DNA of 64,000 nucleotides from Mycobacterium shimoidei (GCA_002101905.1 LQPU01000032.1:186001-250000); one strand, 5' to 3'. Numbered from the stretch's first letter, positions 35,882 through 44,680 are shown. The notes: generated by a model not told the origin, from the sequence alone. Program-made: numbers and translations.

Positions 35882-37255
35882 ATGGCGGTGGTCGATGACC
35901 TCGGACAACCTGGCATGGACGTGCCCAGCGAGGACTTCGGCCGCCAACCACCGCAGGACGTCGCCGCCGAGCAGTCGGTGCTGGGCGGGATGCTGTTGAG
36001 CAAGGACGCCATCGCCGACGTTCTGGAACGACTGCGGCCCGGCGACTTTTACCGCCCTGCCCACCAGAACATCTACGACGCCATCCTCGATCTGTACGGG
36101 CGCGGGGAGCCCGCCGACGCGGTGACCGTGGCCGCTGAACTGGATCGCCGGGGCCTGTTGCGCCGGATCGGTGGCGCACCGTATCTGCACACCCTGATCT
36201 CAACGGTGCCCACGGCCGCCAACGCCGGCTATTACGCGGGCATCGTCGCCGAGAAAGCGCTGTTGCGTCGGCTGGTCGAAGCCGGCACCCGGGTCGTGCA
36301 GTACGGCTATGCCGGTGCGGAGGGCTCCGATGTGGCCGAGGTGGTCGACCGGGCCCAAGCCGAGATCTACGACGTCACAGATCGGCGGCTCTCCGAAGAT
36401 TTCGTTGCGCTGGAAGACCTGCTGCAGCCGACCATGGACGAGATCGACGCGATCGCCTCCACGGGTGGGTTGGCGCGTGGGGTACCGACGGGGTTCACCG
36501 AACTCGATGAGGTGACCAACGGTCTTCACCCCGGGCAGATGATAGTTATCGCGGCTCGGCCTGGTATGGGAAAGTCCACTCTGGGACTCGATTTCATGCG
36601 GTCTTGCTCAATCAAGCATCGCATGTCGAGCGTCATCTTCTCGCTCGAGATGAGCAAGTCTGAGATCGTGATGCGACTGCTGTCCGCCGAGGCGAAAATC
36701 AAGTTGTCCGATATGCGTTCGGGCCGGATGAGTGATGACGACTGGACACGGCTTGCGCGCCGGATGAGTGAAATCAGCGAAGCGCCACTGTATATCGACG
36801 ATTCGCCGAACCTGACCATGATGGAGATTCGCGCCAAGACAAGGCGGCTGAGTCAAAAGGCGAACTTGAAGCTCGTCGTGGTCGACTATCTGCAACTGAT
36901 GTCGTCTGGCAAGAGATTTGAGTCACGCCAACAAGAAGTGTCCGAATTCTCCCGCAGCCTAAAGCTTTTGGCGAAGGAGCTGGAGGTCCCAGTGATTGCC
37001 ATCAGCCAGCTCAACCGCGGTCCGGAGCAGCGCACAGACAAGAAGCCAATGTTAGCTGATCTACGTGAAAGCGGTGCCATTGAACAAGATTCGGACCTGG
37101 TCATTTTGCTGCATCGTCCGGATGCATTCGAACGTGACGATCCGCGTGGCGGCGAGGCGGACTTGATCCTTGCCAAGCACCGCAACGGTCCAACCAAAAC
37201 GGTGACCGTCGCGCATCAGCTGCACCTGTCCCGATTCACCAACATGGCGAGGTAA
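35882..37255 (+). CDS. dnaB: Replicative DNA helicase DnaB, without intein
   Basis: Ring helicase that unwinds DNA at the replication fork, 457 residues. The N-terminal domain (PPQDVAAEQSVLGGMLLSKD) is followed by the RecA-like motor with Walker A ARPGMGKS near residue 226, IFSLEMSKSEIVMRLLSAEA, Walker B LKLVVVDYLQLM and the H4 region ADLRESGAIEQDSDLVILLH. M. tuberculosis DnaB is interrupted by an intein; this one is not. AGGAGG at 35866-35871 precedes the ATG. GC falls from about 68-73% in the first part to about 52-58% over roughly the last 700 bp, which is striking for one gene. Confidence 0.97.
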   Translation: MAVVDDLGQPGMDVPSEDFGRQPPQDVAAEQSVLGGMLLSKDAIADVLERLRPGDFYRPAHQNIYDAILDLYGRGEPADAVTVAAELDRRGLLRRIGGAPYLHTLISTVPTAANAGYYAGIVAEKALLRRLVEAGTRVVQYGYAGAEGSDVAEVVDRAQAEIYDVTDRRLSEDFVALEDLLQPTMDEIDAIASTGGLARGVPTGFTELDEVTNGLHPGQMIVIAARPGMGKSTLGLDFMRSCSIKHRMSSVIFSLEMSKSEIVMRLLSAEAKIKLSDMRSGRMSDDDWTRLARRMSEISEAPLYIDDSPNLTMMEIRAKTRRLSQKANLKLVVVDYLQLMSSGKRFESRQQEVSEFSRSLKLLAKELEVPVIAISQLNRGPEQRTDKKPMLADLRESGAIEQDSDLVILLHRPDAFERDDPRGGEADLILAKHRNGPTKTVTVAHQLHLSRFTNMAR

Positions 37256-37286
37256 CTAGGCCAGCCGGTTGTAGGTTCTCAGATTC

Positions 37287-37332
37287 CTCTGCACTTTCTC
37301 AGTGTCGACTGCACTTGCTCTGCACTTTCTCA
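37287..37332. repeat. 15-bp direct repeat after dnaB
   Basis: CTCTGCACTTTCTCA occurs at 37287-37301 and 37318-37332, with a partial copy (CTGCACTTGCTC) between. The core TGCACTTTC is shared with the arm of the 61-bp hairpin at 26107-26167. Confidence 0.65.
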
Positions 37333-37505
37333 AGTTGGCTGCACCTTGCTGTGGGGCGGGCTGCCCTCGGTGATCCCAGGCCGACGAGAATGGAGCGCCG
37401 TGCTTCTCGCCGCCCTGGTTCTGACGGTTTGCTGCTCGCACACCGAGGCGCCGCCGCCCGCACCGCCCGGCGACGATCGGCCAACGCAATGCCCGTTACA
37501 GCGCG

Positions 37506-38402
37506 GTGCGCAAAGCGTTGTCGCGGCTGCGCGGCGTGGACTCCGTCGAGCAGATGCTGGATCGCGCGCCGGTTGAACTGTGCCGGTGTGGATTCGACCG
37601 GGCCATCATCTCGCGGGTCGAGGAATCGACGTGGTGGGTGGAGGCGGTCCACGTCAACGGCGACCCCGAATGGGCTTGCGAAATCGCCCGGGTGGCACGC
37701 GAGCATCCGATGCGTATCGATCACCCGCTGGTCGAGTGCGAGATCATGCGCCGGCGCGCACCGGTTCTGGTCCCCGATGTGCAACGTGACCACCGCACCA
37801 ATGCGGCGATCGGGCAGGCGTCGCTGTCACGGTCTTATGTCGCCGCGCCGATAATGCCCGACGGGCGGATCATCGGTTTGCTGCATGCGGACTGCTACAA
37901 CAGCCGACGGCACGTCGATGAAGAGGACATGGCGGTGCTGTGGATGTTCGCCGAAGGCTTCGGCTATGCGTTCCAACGCACTGCGCTCAGTGAGCGGCTC
38001 CGCTCGGCGCGGAGCGAAATTCAGCGAATGGCGCGCGACATCGCCAGCGCCGCAGACAATTTGTGTACCGCGCAGACCGTGCTGGGCCGGCGGCGGCCGG
38101 TGAGCGAGCTTGGTACGCCGGCGCCGGTGGCTGCGTCACTTGCCCCCGGCTCCGGTATCGATTCGCTGCTGTCGCGACGCGAGATCGAGGTCGTCTCCCT
38201 GATGGCTCAAGGCAAGAGCAACGGCTCGATCGCCACCCATCTGGTGATCTCGGAGGGGACGGTCAAAACACACGTCAAGCACATCCTCCGGAAACTCAAG
38301 GCGTCCAACCGCGCCGAGGCGGTGTTTCGCTACATGCGGATGACCGCAGTGCACGGAACCCCACCAGCGATCTCTCACACGCCTTCGGACATTGCGCCCT
38401 AA
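37506..38402 (+). CDS. GAF-domain LuxR-type transcriptional regulator (possibly N-terminally damaged)
   Basis: A 298-residue regulator. A GAF-like sensor covers about residues 15-170 (VEQMLDRAPVELCRCGFDRA, SYVAAPIMPDGRIIGLLHAD, EEDMAVLWMFAEGFGYAFQR). The LuxR helix-turn-helix is at the C-terminus (LSRREIEVVSLMAQGKSNGS, IATHLVISEGTVKTHVKHIL). Relatives I recall extend further at the N-terminus (RYxAVRxALxRLRGVDSVE). Here NARYSAVRKALSRLRGVD is encoded in frame, but a stop at 37422-37424 and no start codon before the GTG at 37506 prevent a longer product. Another frame is open across this region, so an old frameshift is possible. Ligand unknown. Confidence 0.78.
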   Translation: MRKALSRLRGVDSVEQMLDRAPVELCRCGFDRAIISRVEESTWWVEAVHVNGDPEWACEIARVAREHPMRIDHPLVECEIMRRRAPVLVPDVQRDHRTNAAIGQASLSRSYVAAPIMPDGRIIGLLHADCYNSRRHVDEEDMAVLWMFAEGFGYAFQRTALSERLRSARSEIQRMARDIASAADNLCTAQTVLGRRRPVSELGTPAPVAASLAPGSGIDSLLSRREIEVVSLMAQGKSNGSIATHLVISEGTVKTHVKHILRKLKASNRAEAVFRYMRMTAVHGTPPAISHTPSDIAP

Positions 38403-38510
38403 CGGATTTCAGACAGCATGAGGACGCCGCGTGCTGCGCTCACGTCTCACCTGACCGCCATCAGCAATTGAGCTAACCCCGAACGAGCAAGCGATCTCCC
38501 GCGACCGCGA

Positions 38511-38516
38511 TAGGCT
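38511..38516 (+). promoter_or_regulatory. Candidate -10 TAGGCT for the fadE pair
   Basis: TAGGCT lies 45 nt before the first fadE start codon, in GCGATAGGCTCAGC. It would give a short leader containing the GGGG ribosome site. Confidence 0.4.
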
Positions 38517-38560
38517 CAGCCGGGTAACTACGCGCATCCGCCGACCCGGCAGGGGAAATT

Positions 38561-39793
38561 ATGGATCTGCAGTGGTCAGAAGCTGACCGTGCATTCCAAG
38601 AGGAAGTTCGGGCTTTCCTCGACGCGAAGCTGACCCCGGAACTGCGGCGGGCGGGGCGTTTGATGACCAGCGTCTACGCCGATCACGAAGCGAGTATGGC
38701 GTGGCAGGCGATTCTGCATGAGCGGGGCTGGGCGGCGCCGGCCTGGCCGGTCGAGTACGGGGGCTGCGACTGGAGCCTCACCCAGCACTACATCTTCAAC
38801 CGCGAGACGACGCTGGCCGGTGCGCCGACGCTGTCGCCGATGGGAATCGGGATGGTCGCGCACGCGATCATCAAATACGGCACCGACGCGCAGAAGGACT
38901 ACTTCCTGCCCCGGATCCTGACCGGCGAGGTCTTCTTCTGCCAGGGTTACTCCGAGCCCGAGGCCGGCTCCGATCTGGCCGCGCTGTCGATGGCTGCCGT
39001 GCAGGACGGCGATGACCTCATATGCACCGGCAGCAAGATCTGGACCACCCATGCCGCCGAGGCGAATTGGATGTTCGCACTGGTGCGCACCTCCCGTACG
39101 AAGAAAAAACAGCAGGGCATCACCTTCGTGCTGATCGATATGACCTCGCCCGGCATAACCATTCGCCCGCTGGTGATGATCTCGGGCGAACAGATCCAAA
39201 ACCAGGTGTTCTTCGACGAGGTGCGGGTGCCCAAAGCCAACGTCATCGGCGAGATCGATGACGGCTGGACAGTCGCGAAGTATCTGCTGGAGTTCGAGCG
39301 GGGCGGCGGTGCGGTGTCGCCGGCGTTGCAGGTGCTGGCCGAGGAGATCGGCGAAGCGGCAAAGACCCAACCTGGATCAGGCTCGGCCAGCCTTGCCGAC
39401 GATCCAACCTTCAGGCACAAACTCGCTGATGCGCGTATCCGCGCCGAGGTGTTGGAGATTCTCGAATACCGAGTACTCGCCGCGGTAGCCGAGGGCCGCA
39501 ACCCCGGTGCGTCGTCGTCGATGCTCAAGATCTTGGGCACCGAACTCAGTCAGACACTCACCGAACTCGCGTTGGAGGCGGCCGGGCCGCGTGGCCGCGC
39601 CTATCAACCGCATGCCACAGCGCCCGGAGGCCCGGTCGCCGAATACGAACCACCCGCTGACGGATACCTGTCGGGCGAGCCGTGGCAGGCTGTAGCGCCC
39701 TTGCGGTACTTCAACGACCGGGCGGGCTCGATATACGCCGGCAGCAACGAAATCCAGCGCAATATCCTGGCCAAGGCCGCATTGGGGTTATAG
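38561..39793 (+). CDS. Acyl-CoA dehydrogenase, large partner of a pair
   Basis: FAD enzyme that introduces a double bond into acyl-CoA, 410 residues. Family blocks are MGIGMVAHAIIKYGTDAQKD, QGYSEPEAGSDLAALSMAAV, ICTGSKIWTTHAAEANWMFA and SIYAGSNEIQRNILAKAAL. It resembles the large chain of PimC/PimD-like and mycobacterial FadE heteromers that act on dicarboxylic, steroid or branched acyl-CoAs. GGGGAAATT precedes the ATG. The second chain begins on the base after its stop, so the two make one complex. Substrate not determinable. Confidence 0.92.
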   Translation: MDLQWSEADRAFQEEVRAFLDAKLTPELRRAGRLMTSVYADHEASMAWQAILHERGWAAPAWPVEYGGCDWSLTQHYIFNRETTLAGAPTLSPMGIGMVAHAIIKYGTDAQKDYFLPRILTGEVFFCQGYSEPEAGSDLAALSMAAVQDGDDLICTGSKIWTTHAAEANWMFALVRTSRTKKKQQGITFVLIDMTSPGITIRPLVMISGEQIQNQVFFDEVRVPKANVIGEIDDGWTVAKYLLEFERGGGAVSPALQVLAEEIGEAAKTQPGSGSASLADDPTFRHKLADARIRAEVLEILEYRVLAAVAEGRNPGASSSMLKILGTELSQTLTELALEAAGPRGRAYQPHATAPGGPVAEYEPPADGYLSGEPWQAVAPLRYFNDRAGSIYAGSNEIQRNILAKAALGL

Positions 39794-40918
39794 ATGGACT
39801 TCGACCTCACCAACGAACAGCAACTCCTACGTGATGGAATCACCAAGTTCCTGGCCGCGCGGTATCACCTCGAGAGCAGCCGCGCAGCCGCCAAGACCGG
39901 TGCCGGTTGGCAACCCGATATCTGGCGTGGCTTTGCGAAGGAGCTGGGCATCCTGGGCGCCACGCTGCCCGAAGAGGTCGGTGGAATCGGCGGCGGCCCC
40001 GTCGAACTCATGATCATCACCGAGGCGCTTGGTCACGCCTTGGTGATCGAGCCGTACGTCGACACCGTTGTCGTCGCCGGCGGGCTGCTGCACCGCGCGG
40101 GCGGCGAGGTGGCGAAATCTGTGCTGCAGCAGATCGTTGCCGGCGGCGCGGTGGTGGCGCTGGCCGCAGCGGAGGCGGATTCGGCTGATCGCTGGCAAGA
40201 GGTGTCGACCGTGGCCGAACCCGACGGCGATGGTTGGGTGTTGAACGGCTCGAAGATCATGGTCGTGGGCGCACCGCTGGCAACACAACTGCTGGTCACC
40301 GCGCGCACACCGGGCGTAGACGGAATCTCGTTGTTCATCACCGATGCTGACTCGGCCGGCATCGAGGTTCACCCGTACCGAACCATCGACGACCGTCGCG
40401 CCGCCGATGTCACCTTCAAAGATCTACGGCTTTCACCGGAGGCCCTACTCGGCGAGCAAGGCCAGGCAGGCCAATCGTTGGCCCGGGCGCGGGACGACGG
40501 TGCTGCGGCGGTTTGCTCCGAGGCAGTGGGCTGTATGCGAAAAGTGTTGGCGGACACTATCGAATACTGCAAGCAACGCCAGCAGTTCGGACAGCCGATC
40601 GGCCGGTTCCAAGTGCTGCAGCACCGCATGGTGGACATGTATATGGAACTCGAGCAGTCCGTCGCCGCCGTGTATCTGGCGATCCTCAATCTCGAGGCGG
40701 ACGAAGCGACCCGTGCCCGCGCGGTATCGGCCGGCAAAGCGACCGTCGGACGCGCGGCACGGTTCATCGGTCAGCAAGCCGTGCAGCTGCACGGCGGGAT
40801 GGGGATGACCGAGGAGCTGGCGATCGGTCACTACTTCAAACGCCTCACCGCAATTCAGTACGAGTTCGGCACCACCGACCAACACATCGCGCGGTACGCC
40901 GAGCTGACAGCGTCATAG
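39794..40918 (+). CDS. Acyl-CoA dehydrogenase, small partner of a pair
   Basis: A 374-residue acyl-CoA dehydrogenase-fold protein. The N-terminal helical domain contains LGILGATLPEEVGGIGGGPV, the middle beta domain WVLNGSKIMVVGAPLATQLL and FKDLRLSPEALLGEQGQ, and the C-terminus KQRQQFGQPIGRFQVLQHRM with QLHGGMGMTEELAIGHYFKR. This last block contributes FAD contacts across the dimer. No gap separates it from the preceding gene (TAG then ATG), so the pair probably forms a heterotetramer like other mycobacterial FadE pairs. Confidence 0.92.
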   Translation: MDFDLTNEQQLLRDGITKFLAARYHLESSRAAAKTGAGWQPDIWRGFAKELGILGATLPEEVGGIGGGPVELMIITEALGHALVIEPYVDTVVVAGGLLHRAGGEVAKSVLQQIVAGGAVVALAAAEADSADRWQEVSTVAEPDGDGWVLNGSKIMVVGAPLATQLLVTARTPGVDGISLFITDADSAGIEVHPYRTIDDRRAADVTFKDLRLSPEALLGEQGQAGQSLARARDDGAAAVCSEAVGCMRKVLADTIEYCKQRQQFGQPIGRFQVLQHRMVDMYMELEQSVAAVYLAILNLEADEATRARAVSAGKATVGRAARFIGQQAVQLHGGMGMTEELAIGHYFKRLTAIQYEFGTTDQHIARYAELTAS

Positions 40919-40932
40919 CTGCTGCCGGAGCC

Positions 40933-40944
40933 GACGGCGCCGTC
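40933..40944. terminator. Palindrome between convergent fadE and PAP2/DAGK genes
   Basis: GACGGCGCCGTC is a perfect 12-bp palindrome in the 32-bp gap between two convergent stop codons. It may act as a bidirectional terminator, although a loop-free palindrome of this size is weak evidence. Confidence 0.35.
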
Positions 40945-40950
40945 GCCTAG

Positions 40951-42441
40951 TTACGCAACCGCGCAAAATACCGGAAGTACCCGGTAACGCACCTTGAAAG
41001 TTGCTTTGCCGCACTCGATTCCGACCTCACCGTCGAGGGCTAACACCGTGGGTCCGTGCACGGGGGTGAACGTGAATTCCGGCACGTGCATCTCGTGATA
41101 GAGCGGGCTGCGAACCAGCCGGCCCAGCGCCAGCGCGACGAGGATGCGCAGTCGGCTCAACGTGCGGCCCGTCTCGAGGATGCGGACATCCATCAAGCCG
41201 TCGTCTAGCCGCGTTCGAAGCGACGGAGCGAAACCCGACGGCAGATATGTCGAATTACCAAGGAAGAACAACGATGTCTGCAGCGTCTTGTTGTCGTAGC
41301 AGATTGTCACTGGCTCATCGCGCCACAGCGTGTGGAACATCGAGTAAAGGCTCGCCAGCGGCTTGCCGATCCTGTGCTCGAGTTTCTCGCGAGTCTGGAC
41401 GAACTGCGGGTACGCGCCGATGCTGGCGGTGTTGACCACGATCTGGTCCTCGTTGAGGCACACCACGTCGACGCACGCAACATCGCCTTTCCGGATGGCG
41501 GCAACGGTCTTGGCCACGCTGTCGCAGCCGATGTCCTTCGCGAAGTGGTTGAGTGTGCCGGCCGGGAACACCGCCAGCGGAACCCCGGCCTCGATGGCGA
41601 CGCCCGCGGCGCACGACACACTGCCGTCGCCGCCCCCGACAGCGAGCACCTCCGCTCGGTCAGCCGCCGCGCGCAGTACCGCCTCGAGGCTGTCGTCCTC
41701 AGTCGGCATGACGATCTCGGCCGCGGGCAGGGCCACGCGCACCTCATCGCGAACACGCGCTCCCGCCCCGGCGCCGGAGGCCGGATTGATCACCAGCACC
41801 ACGCCGGCCCCATCGGGACGTGCCGGGGTGTCGAGCCGCAGCGGGTCCGCGGTCGGAATTCTCGTCGGCACGGTCGGCGGCACGATCCGCGCACCCAGCA
41901 CCGCGATCGCCGCGCCGATCCCAAAGCCGGCGAACACGTCGCCCGGATAGTGTGCTCCGGTAGCGACGCGGGACAGCCCCACCAGCCCGGCAAGTAGTGC
42001 GGTCCCCAGTCCGAGCACGGGGTTCTCCAGCCCGACGCTGACGGCAAACGCGGCGGCGCTCGCCGAGTGCCCGGACGGCAGCGAGTTGGACGTGGGGATT
42101 CGTGTGCTCTGCCTGACAAGCGGCACCGAGAGGCGGTTCGGTCGCTGACGCTTCCAGGCACGCTTGGCGAGCTGGTTGGTGAAGGCACTGGTGACGGCGA
42201 GGGTTGCGACACCGCGAACCGCGCCGCGCCGCGAAGCGCGATGCCCCGACGCGGCCAACACGGCGGCGATCGCCAACCACAGTTTCGAATGGTCCGCCGC
42301 CCGGGTCAGCCGCGGCATCACTGCGTCAAGCAGCGGACTGGGCGATTCGGCGACGGCTTCGAACACCTCACGGTCCAGCGTGCCCAAACCCTCGCCGATC
42401 TGGCGGATGCCGCGAAGACGCCGAGTGCGTAGCAAGTCCAT
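40951..42441 (-). CDS. PAP2 phosphatase fused to diacylglycerol kinase-type lipid kinase
   Basis: A 496-residue two-enzyme protein. The N-terminal PAP2 half carries all three motifs: KRAWKRQRP (residues 93-101), PSGHS (122-126) and SRVATGAHYPGDV (about 155-167). It should remove phosphate from a lipid phosphate. The C-terminal half is a DAGK/sphingosine-kinase-like domain with VLVINPASGAGAG, GGGDGSVSCAAG and FPAGTLNHFAKDIG, which would phosphorylate a lipid. The two activities oppose each other, so the protein may exchange phosphate among lipids or polyprenols. The ATG at 42441 opens MDLLRTRRLRGI. Confidence 0.92.
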   Translation of the reverse strand: MDLLRTRRLRGIRQIGEGLGTLDREVFEAVAESPSPLLDAVMPRLTRAADHSKLWLAIAAVLAASGHRASRRGAVRGVATLAVTSAFTNQLAKRAWKRQRPNRLSVPLVRQSTRIPTSNSLPSGHSASAAAFAVSVGLENPVLGLGTALLAGLVGLSRVATGAHYPGDVFAGFGIGAAIAVLGARIVPPTVPTRIPTADPLRLDTPARPDGAGVVLVINPASGAGAGARVRDEVRVALPAAEIVMPTEDDSLEAVLRAAADRAEVLAVGGGDGSVSCAAGVAIEAGVPLAVFPAGTLNHFAKDIGCDSVAKTVAAIRKGDVACVDVVCLNEDQIVVNTASIGAYPQFVQTREKLEHRIGKPLASLYSMFHTLWRDEPVTICYDNKTLQTSLFFLGNSTYLPSGFAPSLRTRLDDGLMDVRILETGRTLSRLRILVALALGRLVRSPLYHEMHVPEFTFTPVHGPTVLALDGEVGIECGKATFKVRYRVLPVFCAVA

Positions 42442-42497
42442 GCCGCCAACTTAACCGCGCCTTTGTGTCTCGCAGGCAAAGCGGCCGAAGCGGGACC

Positions 42498-43523
42498 TCA
42501 GCGGAAGCGGACGTTCACTGTGGCCAGACCGAAGATCTTCCGGCCGCCGGACTTCGCGCCGACAATGACCACACCGCTGCGCGTCGCCGGATCCAACGAC
42601 TTGATCTTGCCGCTGAATTCGATATCTGCGCCCTCGGCGGCCGACACGATCGCGGGCGCGGAGAGTCGCACCGCGTAACGGGTGACGGCACCGGGATCAC
42701 CCGACCATGCCGAGACGAATCCGGCGCCCAACCCCATGGTGAGCATTCCGTGCGCGATCACATCGGGCAGCCCGGCCAGCTTGGCGATGTTCTCGTCCCA
42801 GTGGATCGGGTTGGCGTCACCGGCTACCCCGGCATAGTTCACCAAGTCGCCTCGCGACAGTCGCGCGTGGTGCGTCGGCAGCTCGTCGCCGACGTGCACG
42901 TCGTCGAAGCTCGGCGTCCCCGGCACGCGGGTCATGCCCGCGTCGGCGATCCGAATCTGGCCTTCGGGACGCACAGTCTTGTGATACTCGGATTCGCCGA
43001 CTCCGAAGATGTCCACGTCGTGCATCATCATCTTTTGCACGGCCGTCTTGATTCCCGGATCGACATCCTCGTTGGTGAGGCCGACGACGGTGGTGTGTAG
43101 GGTGTGCACCCGCTCACCGGCGGTGTCGGTGAACGTGTTGGTCACGGTGATCAAGTCTCTGCCAGCGATCCTGCGCACCGATGTCAGCTCGACGTCGACC
43201 TGCAGCTCGTCGCCGGCGACGATCGGGCGGTGTTGCTCGAAGACCTCTTCGGTCTGCATGTACGTGTCGTAGCCGACGACCACGTCTTCGAACATGCGGC
43301 GATTGCAGGTCATGCCGGGCGTGGACGTGAATGTCAGCGGCGCCACCAGGTCCGGATATCCCAGTTCGGCGGCAGCGGCGACATCCCAGTGCGCCGGGTG
43401 GTAGTCCTGCACGGCCCGGGCGTACTCGCGGAGCTTCTCGCGGCCGACCAGATAGGGGACGTCCATCTGGTAGTAGTGGCCGACCCGCGATTCGAGCGTC
43501 GACGTCTCTGCTGCTGTGGTCAT
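42498..43523 (-). CDS. Fused HadA-HadB type (3R)-hydroxyacyl dehydratase (double hotdog)
   Basis: A 341-residue protein joining two hotdog domains, as in the fused HadAB described in other mycobacteria. It is related to the HadAB dehydratase of the mycolic-acid FAS-II cycle. The N-terminal half resembles HadA (YYQMDVPYLVGREKLREYAR, ELGYPDLVAPLTFTSTPGMT). The C-terminal half is the catalytic HadB-like hydratase with YAGVAGDANPIHWDENIAKL and IAHGMLTMGLGAGFVSAWSG; the D-x-N-P-I-H-W-D motif supplies the Asp and His. The first half also has DYHPAHWD. The ATG at 43523 starts MTTAAETSTLES. It is probably a backup or specialised dehydratase in lipid synthesis. Confidence 0.9.
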   Translation of the reverse strand: MTTAAETSTLESRVGHYYQMDVPYLVGREKLREYARAVQDYHPAHWDVAAAAELGYPDLVAPLTFTSTPGMTCNRRMFEDVVVGYDTYMQTEEVFEQHRPIVAGDELQVDVELTSVRRIAGRDLITVTNTFTDTAGERVHTLHTTVVGLTNEDVDPGIKTAVQKMMMHDVDIFGVGESEYHKTVRPEGQIRIADAGMTRVPGTPSFDDVHVGDELPTHHARLSRGDLVNYAGVAGDANPIHWDENIAKLAGLPDVIAHGMLTMGLGAGFVSAWSGDPGAVTRYAVRLSAPAIVSAAEGADIEFSGKIKSLDPATRSGVVIVGAKSGGRKIFGLATVNVRFR

Positions 43524-43658
43524 GAATCTGCTCAGCTCTTCTCTCGGCTCGTTCGCTGTGGCCGACCAAAGCACACTAACCTGCCGGATACAGGGCAACA
43601 CCAGCCGATGCGCTCAGTAATTGACGCTGGACGTTTTGATGCACTAATTTTCCGGGGC

Positions 43659-44666
43659 GTGACATTCTCGGTTGCCGCCCAACTGGCGCGCTGGATCGCC
43701 CCTTTACTGACAATTGCCACCATCGCCGGCCCGGGTCTTCTTCCCGGGCCGGTGCACGTCGGGCCCGCCCCGAAAATACGTCTGGCCTCCGACGATGCAA
43801 ACCCGTTGGCCGGAGCGCCGTTCTATGTCAATCCCGCCTCGGCGGCCATGCGCGCCGCGCAGAAGGCTGATCCGCCGAATCCTGAGTTGACCGCCATCGC
43901 CAACACACCGCAGGCGTACTGGATTGTTCCGGGTGGTTCGGCGGGCACGGTCGGGAAGTACGTCGGCGACGCGCAGGCTGCCGGCGCCATCCCGGTGCTG
44001 GCGATTTACGGAATCCCGCACCGCGACTGCGGCAGCTTCGCTGCGGGCGGCATGGGCTCGGCCGCCGAATACCGAGGCTGGATCGACACCATCGCCGCCG
44101 GAGTGGGTGGCTCGCGGGTGGGGATCGTTGTCGAACCCGATGCGCTGGCCATGGCCGACTGTCTATCGGCTGATCAGCGCCAAGAACGCTACGACTTGAT
44201 TCGTTACGCCGTCGACACGCTGACCCGCAACCCGAACGCGGCGGTGTACGTCGACGCCGGGCATCTACGCTGGCACAGCCCCGAGGACATGGCCGCCAGG
44301 CTCAACCAGGTCGGTGTGGACCACGCGCGGGGTTTCAGCGTCAACGTTGCCAACTTCTACACCACCGAGGACGAAATCGGTTACGGCGAGGCGATTTCGG
44401 GGCTTACCAACGGATCGCATTACGTGATCGACACATCGCGCAACGGTGCCGGGCCGGCGCCCGACTCCGAACTCAGCTGGTGCAACCCAAGTGGTCGAGC
44501 GCTGGGCACGCCGCCTACCGCGGCTACCGCGGGTGCGCACGCCGACGCGTACTTGTGGATCAAACGTCCCGGCGAATCCGACGGGTCATGCGGCAAAGGC
44601 GATCCGCCGGCGGGCAACTTCGTGAATCAGTACGCCATCGAGCTGGCCCGCAACGCGCACCACTAA
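43659..44666 (+). CDS. celA1: Secreted GH6 glycoside hydrolase (cellulase CelA1 homologue)
   Basis: Endoglucanase-like enzyme of family GH6, 335 residues from the GTG at 43659. The signal peptide is FSVAAQLARWIAPLLTIATI and the mature enzyme starts near DDANPLAGAPFYVNP. Catalytic elements include GIPHRDCGSFAAGG and VEPDALAMADCL, with FSVNVANFYTTEDEIGYGEA and DTSRNGAGPAP typical of GH6. The GTG start aligns best with M. tuberculosis CelA1; an ATG at 43608 would add 17 residues and a much longer frame reaches 43104 across the divergent gene, which I reject. No cellulose-binding module is present. Role in mycobacteria uncertain, possibly on self-produced or biofilm glucans. Confidence 0.92.
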   Translation: MTFSVAAQLARWIAPLLTIATIAGPGLLPGPVHVGPAPKIRLASDDANPLAGAPFYVNPASAAMRAAQKADPPNPELTAIANTPQAYWIVPGGSAGTVGKYVGDAQAAGAIPVLAIYGIPHRDCGSFAAGGMGSAAEYRGWIDTIAAGVGGSRVGIVVEPDALAMADCLSADQRQERYDLIRYAVDTLTRNPNAAVYVDAGHLRWHSPEDMAARLNQVGVDHARGFSVNVANFYTTEDEIGYGEAISGLTNGSHYVIDTSRNGAGPAPDSELSWCNPSGRALGTPPTAATAGAHADAYLWIKRPGESDGSCGKGDPPAGNFVNQYAIELARNAHH

Positions 44667-44674
44667 CTGCTGTA

Positions 44675-44680
44675 TATGGT
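44675..44680 (+). promoter_or_regulatory. -10 hexamer TATGGT for the NUDIX gene (leaderless)
   Basis: TATGGT, six bases, then the GTG at 44687, only about 20 bp after the celA1 stop. Confidence 0.55.

Noticed and set aside
37346..37576. Possible lipoprotein-like ORF with hydrophobic N-terminus after dnaB
   Set aside because: LLAALVLTVCCSH looks like a signal peptide, but the frame degenerates into Arg/Ala and overlaps the LuxR gene; no homology recognised.
43104..43658. Long N-terminal extension of celA1
   Set aside because: It would run across the divergent dehydratase gene and its promoter; homology begins at the signal peptide.
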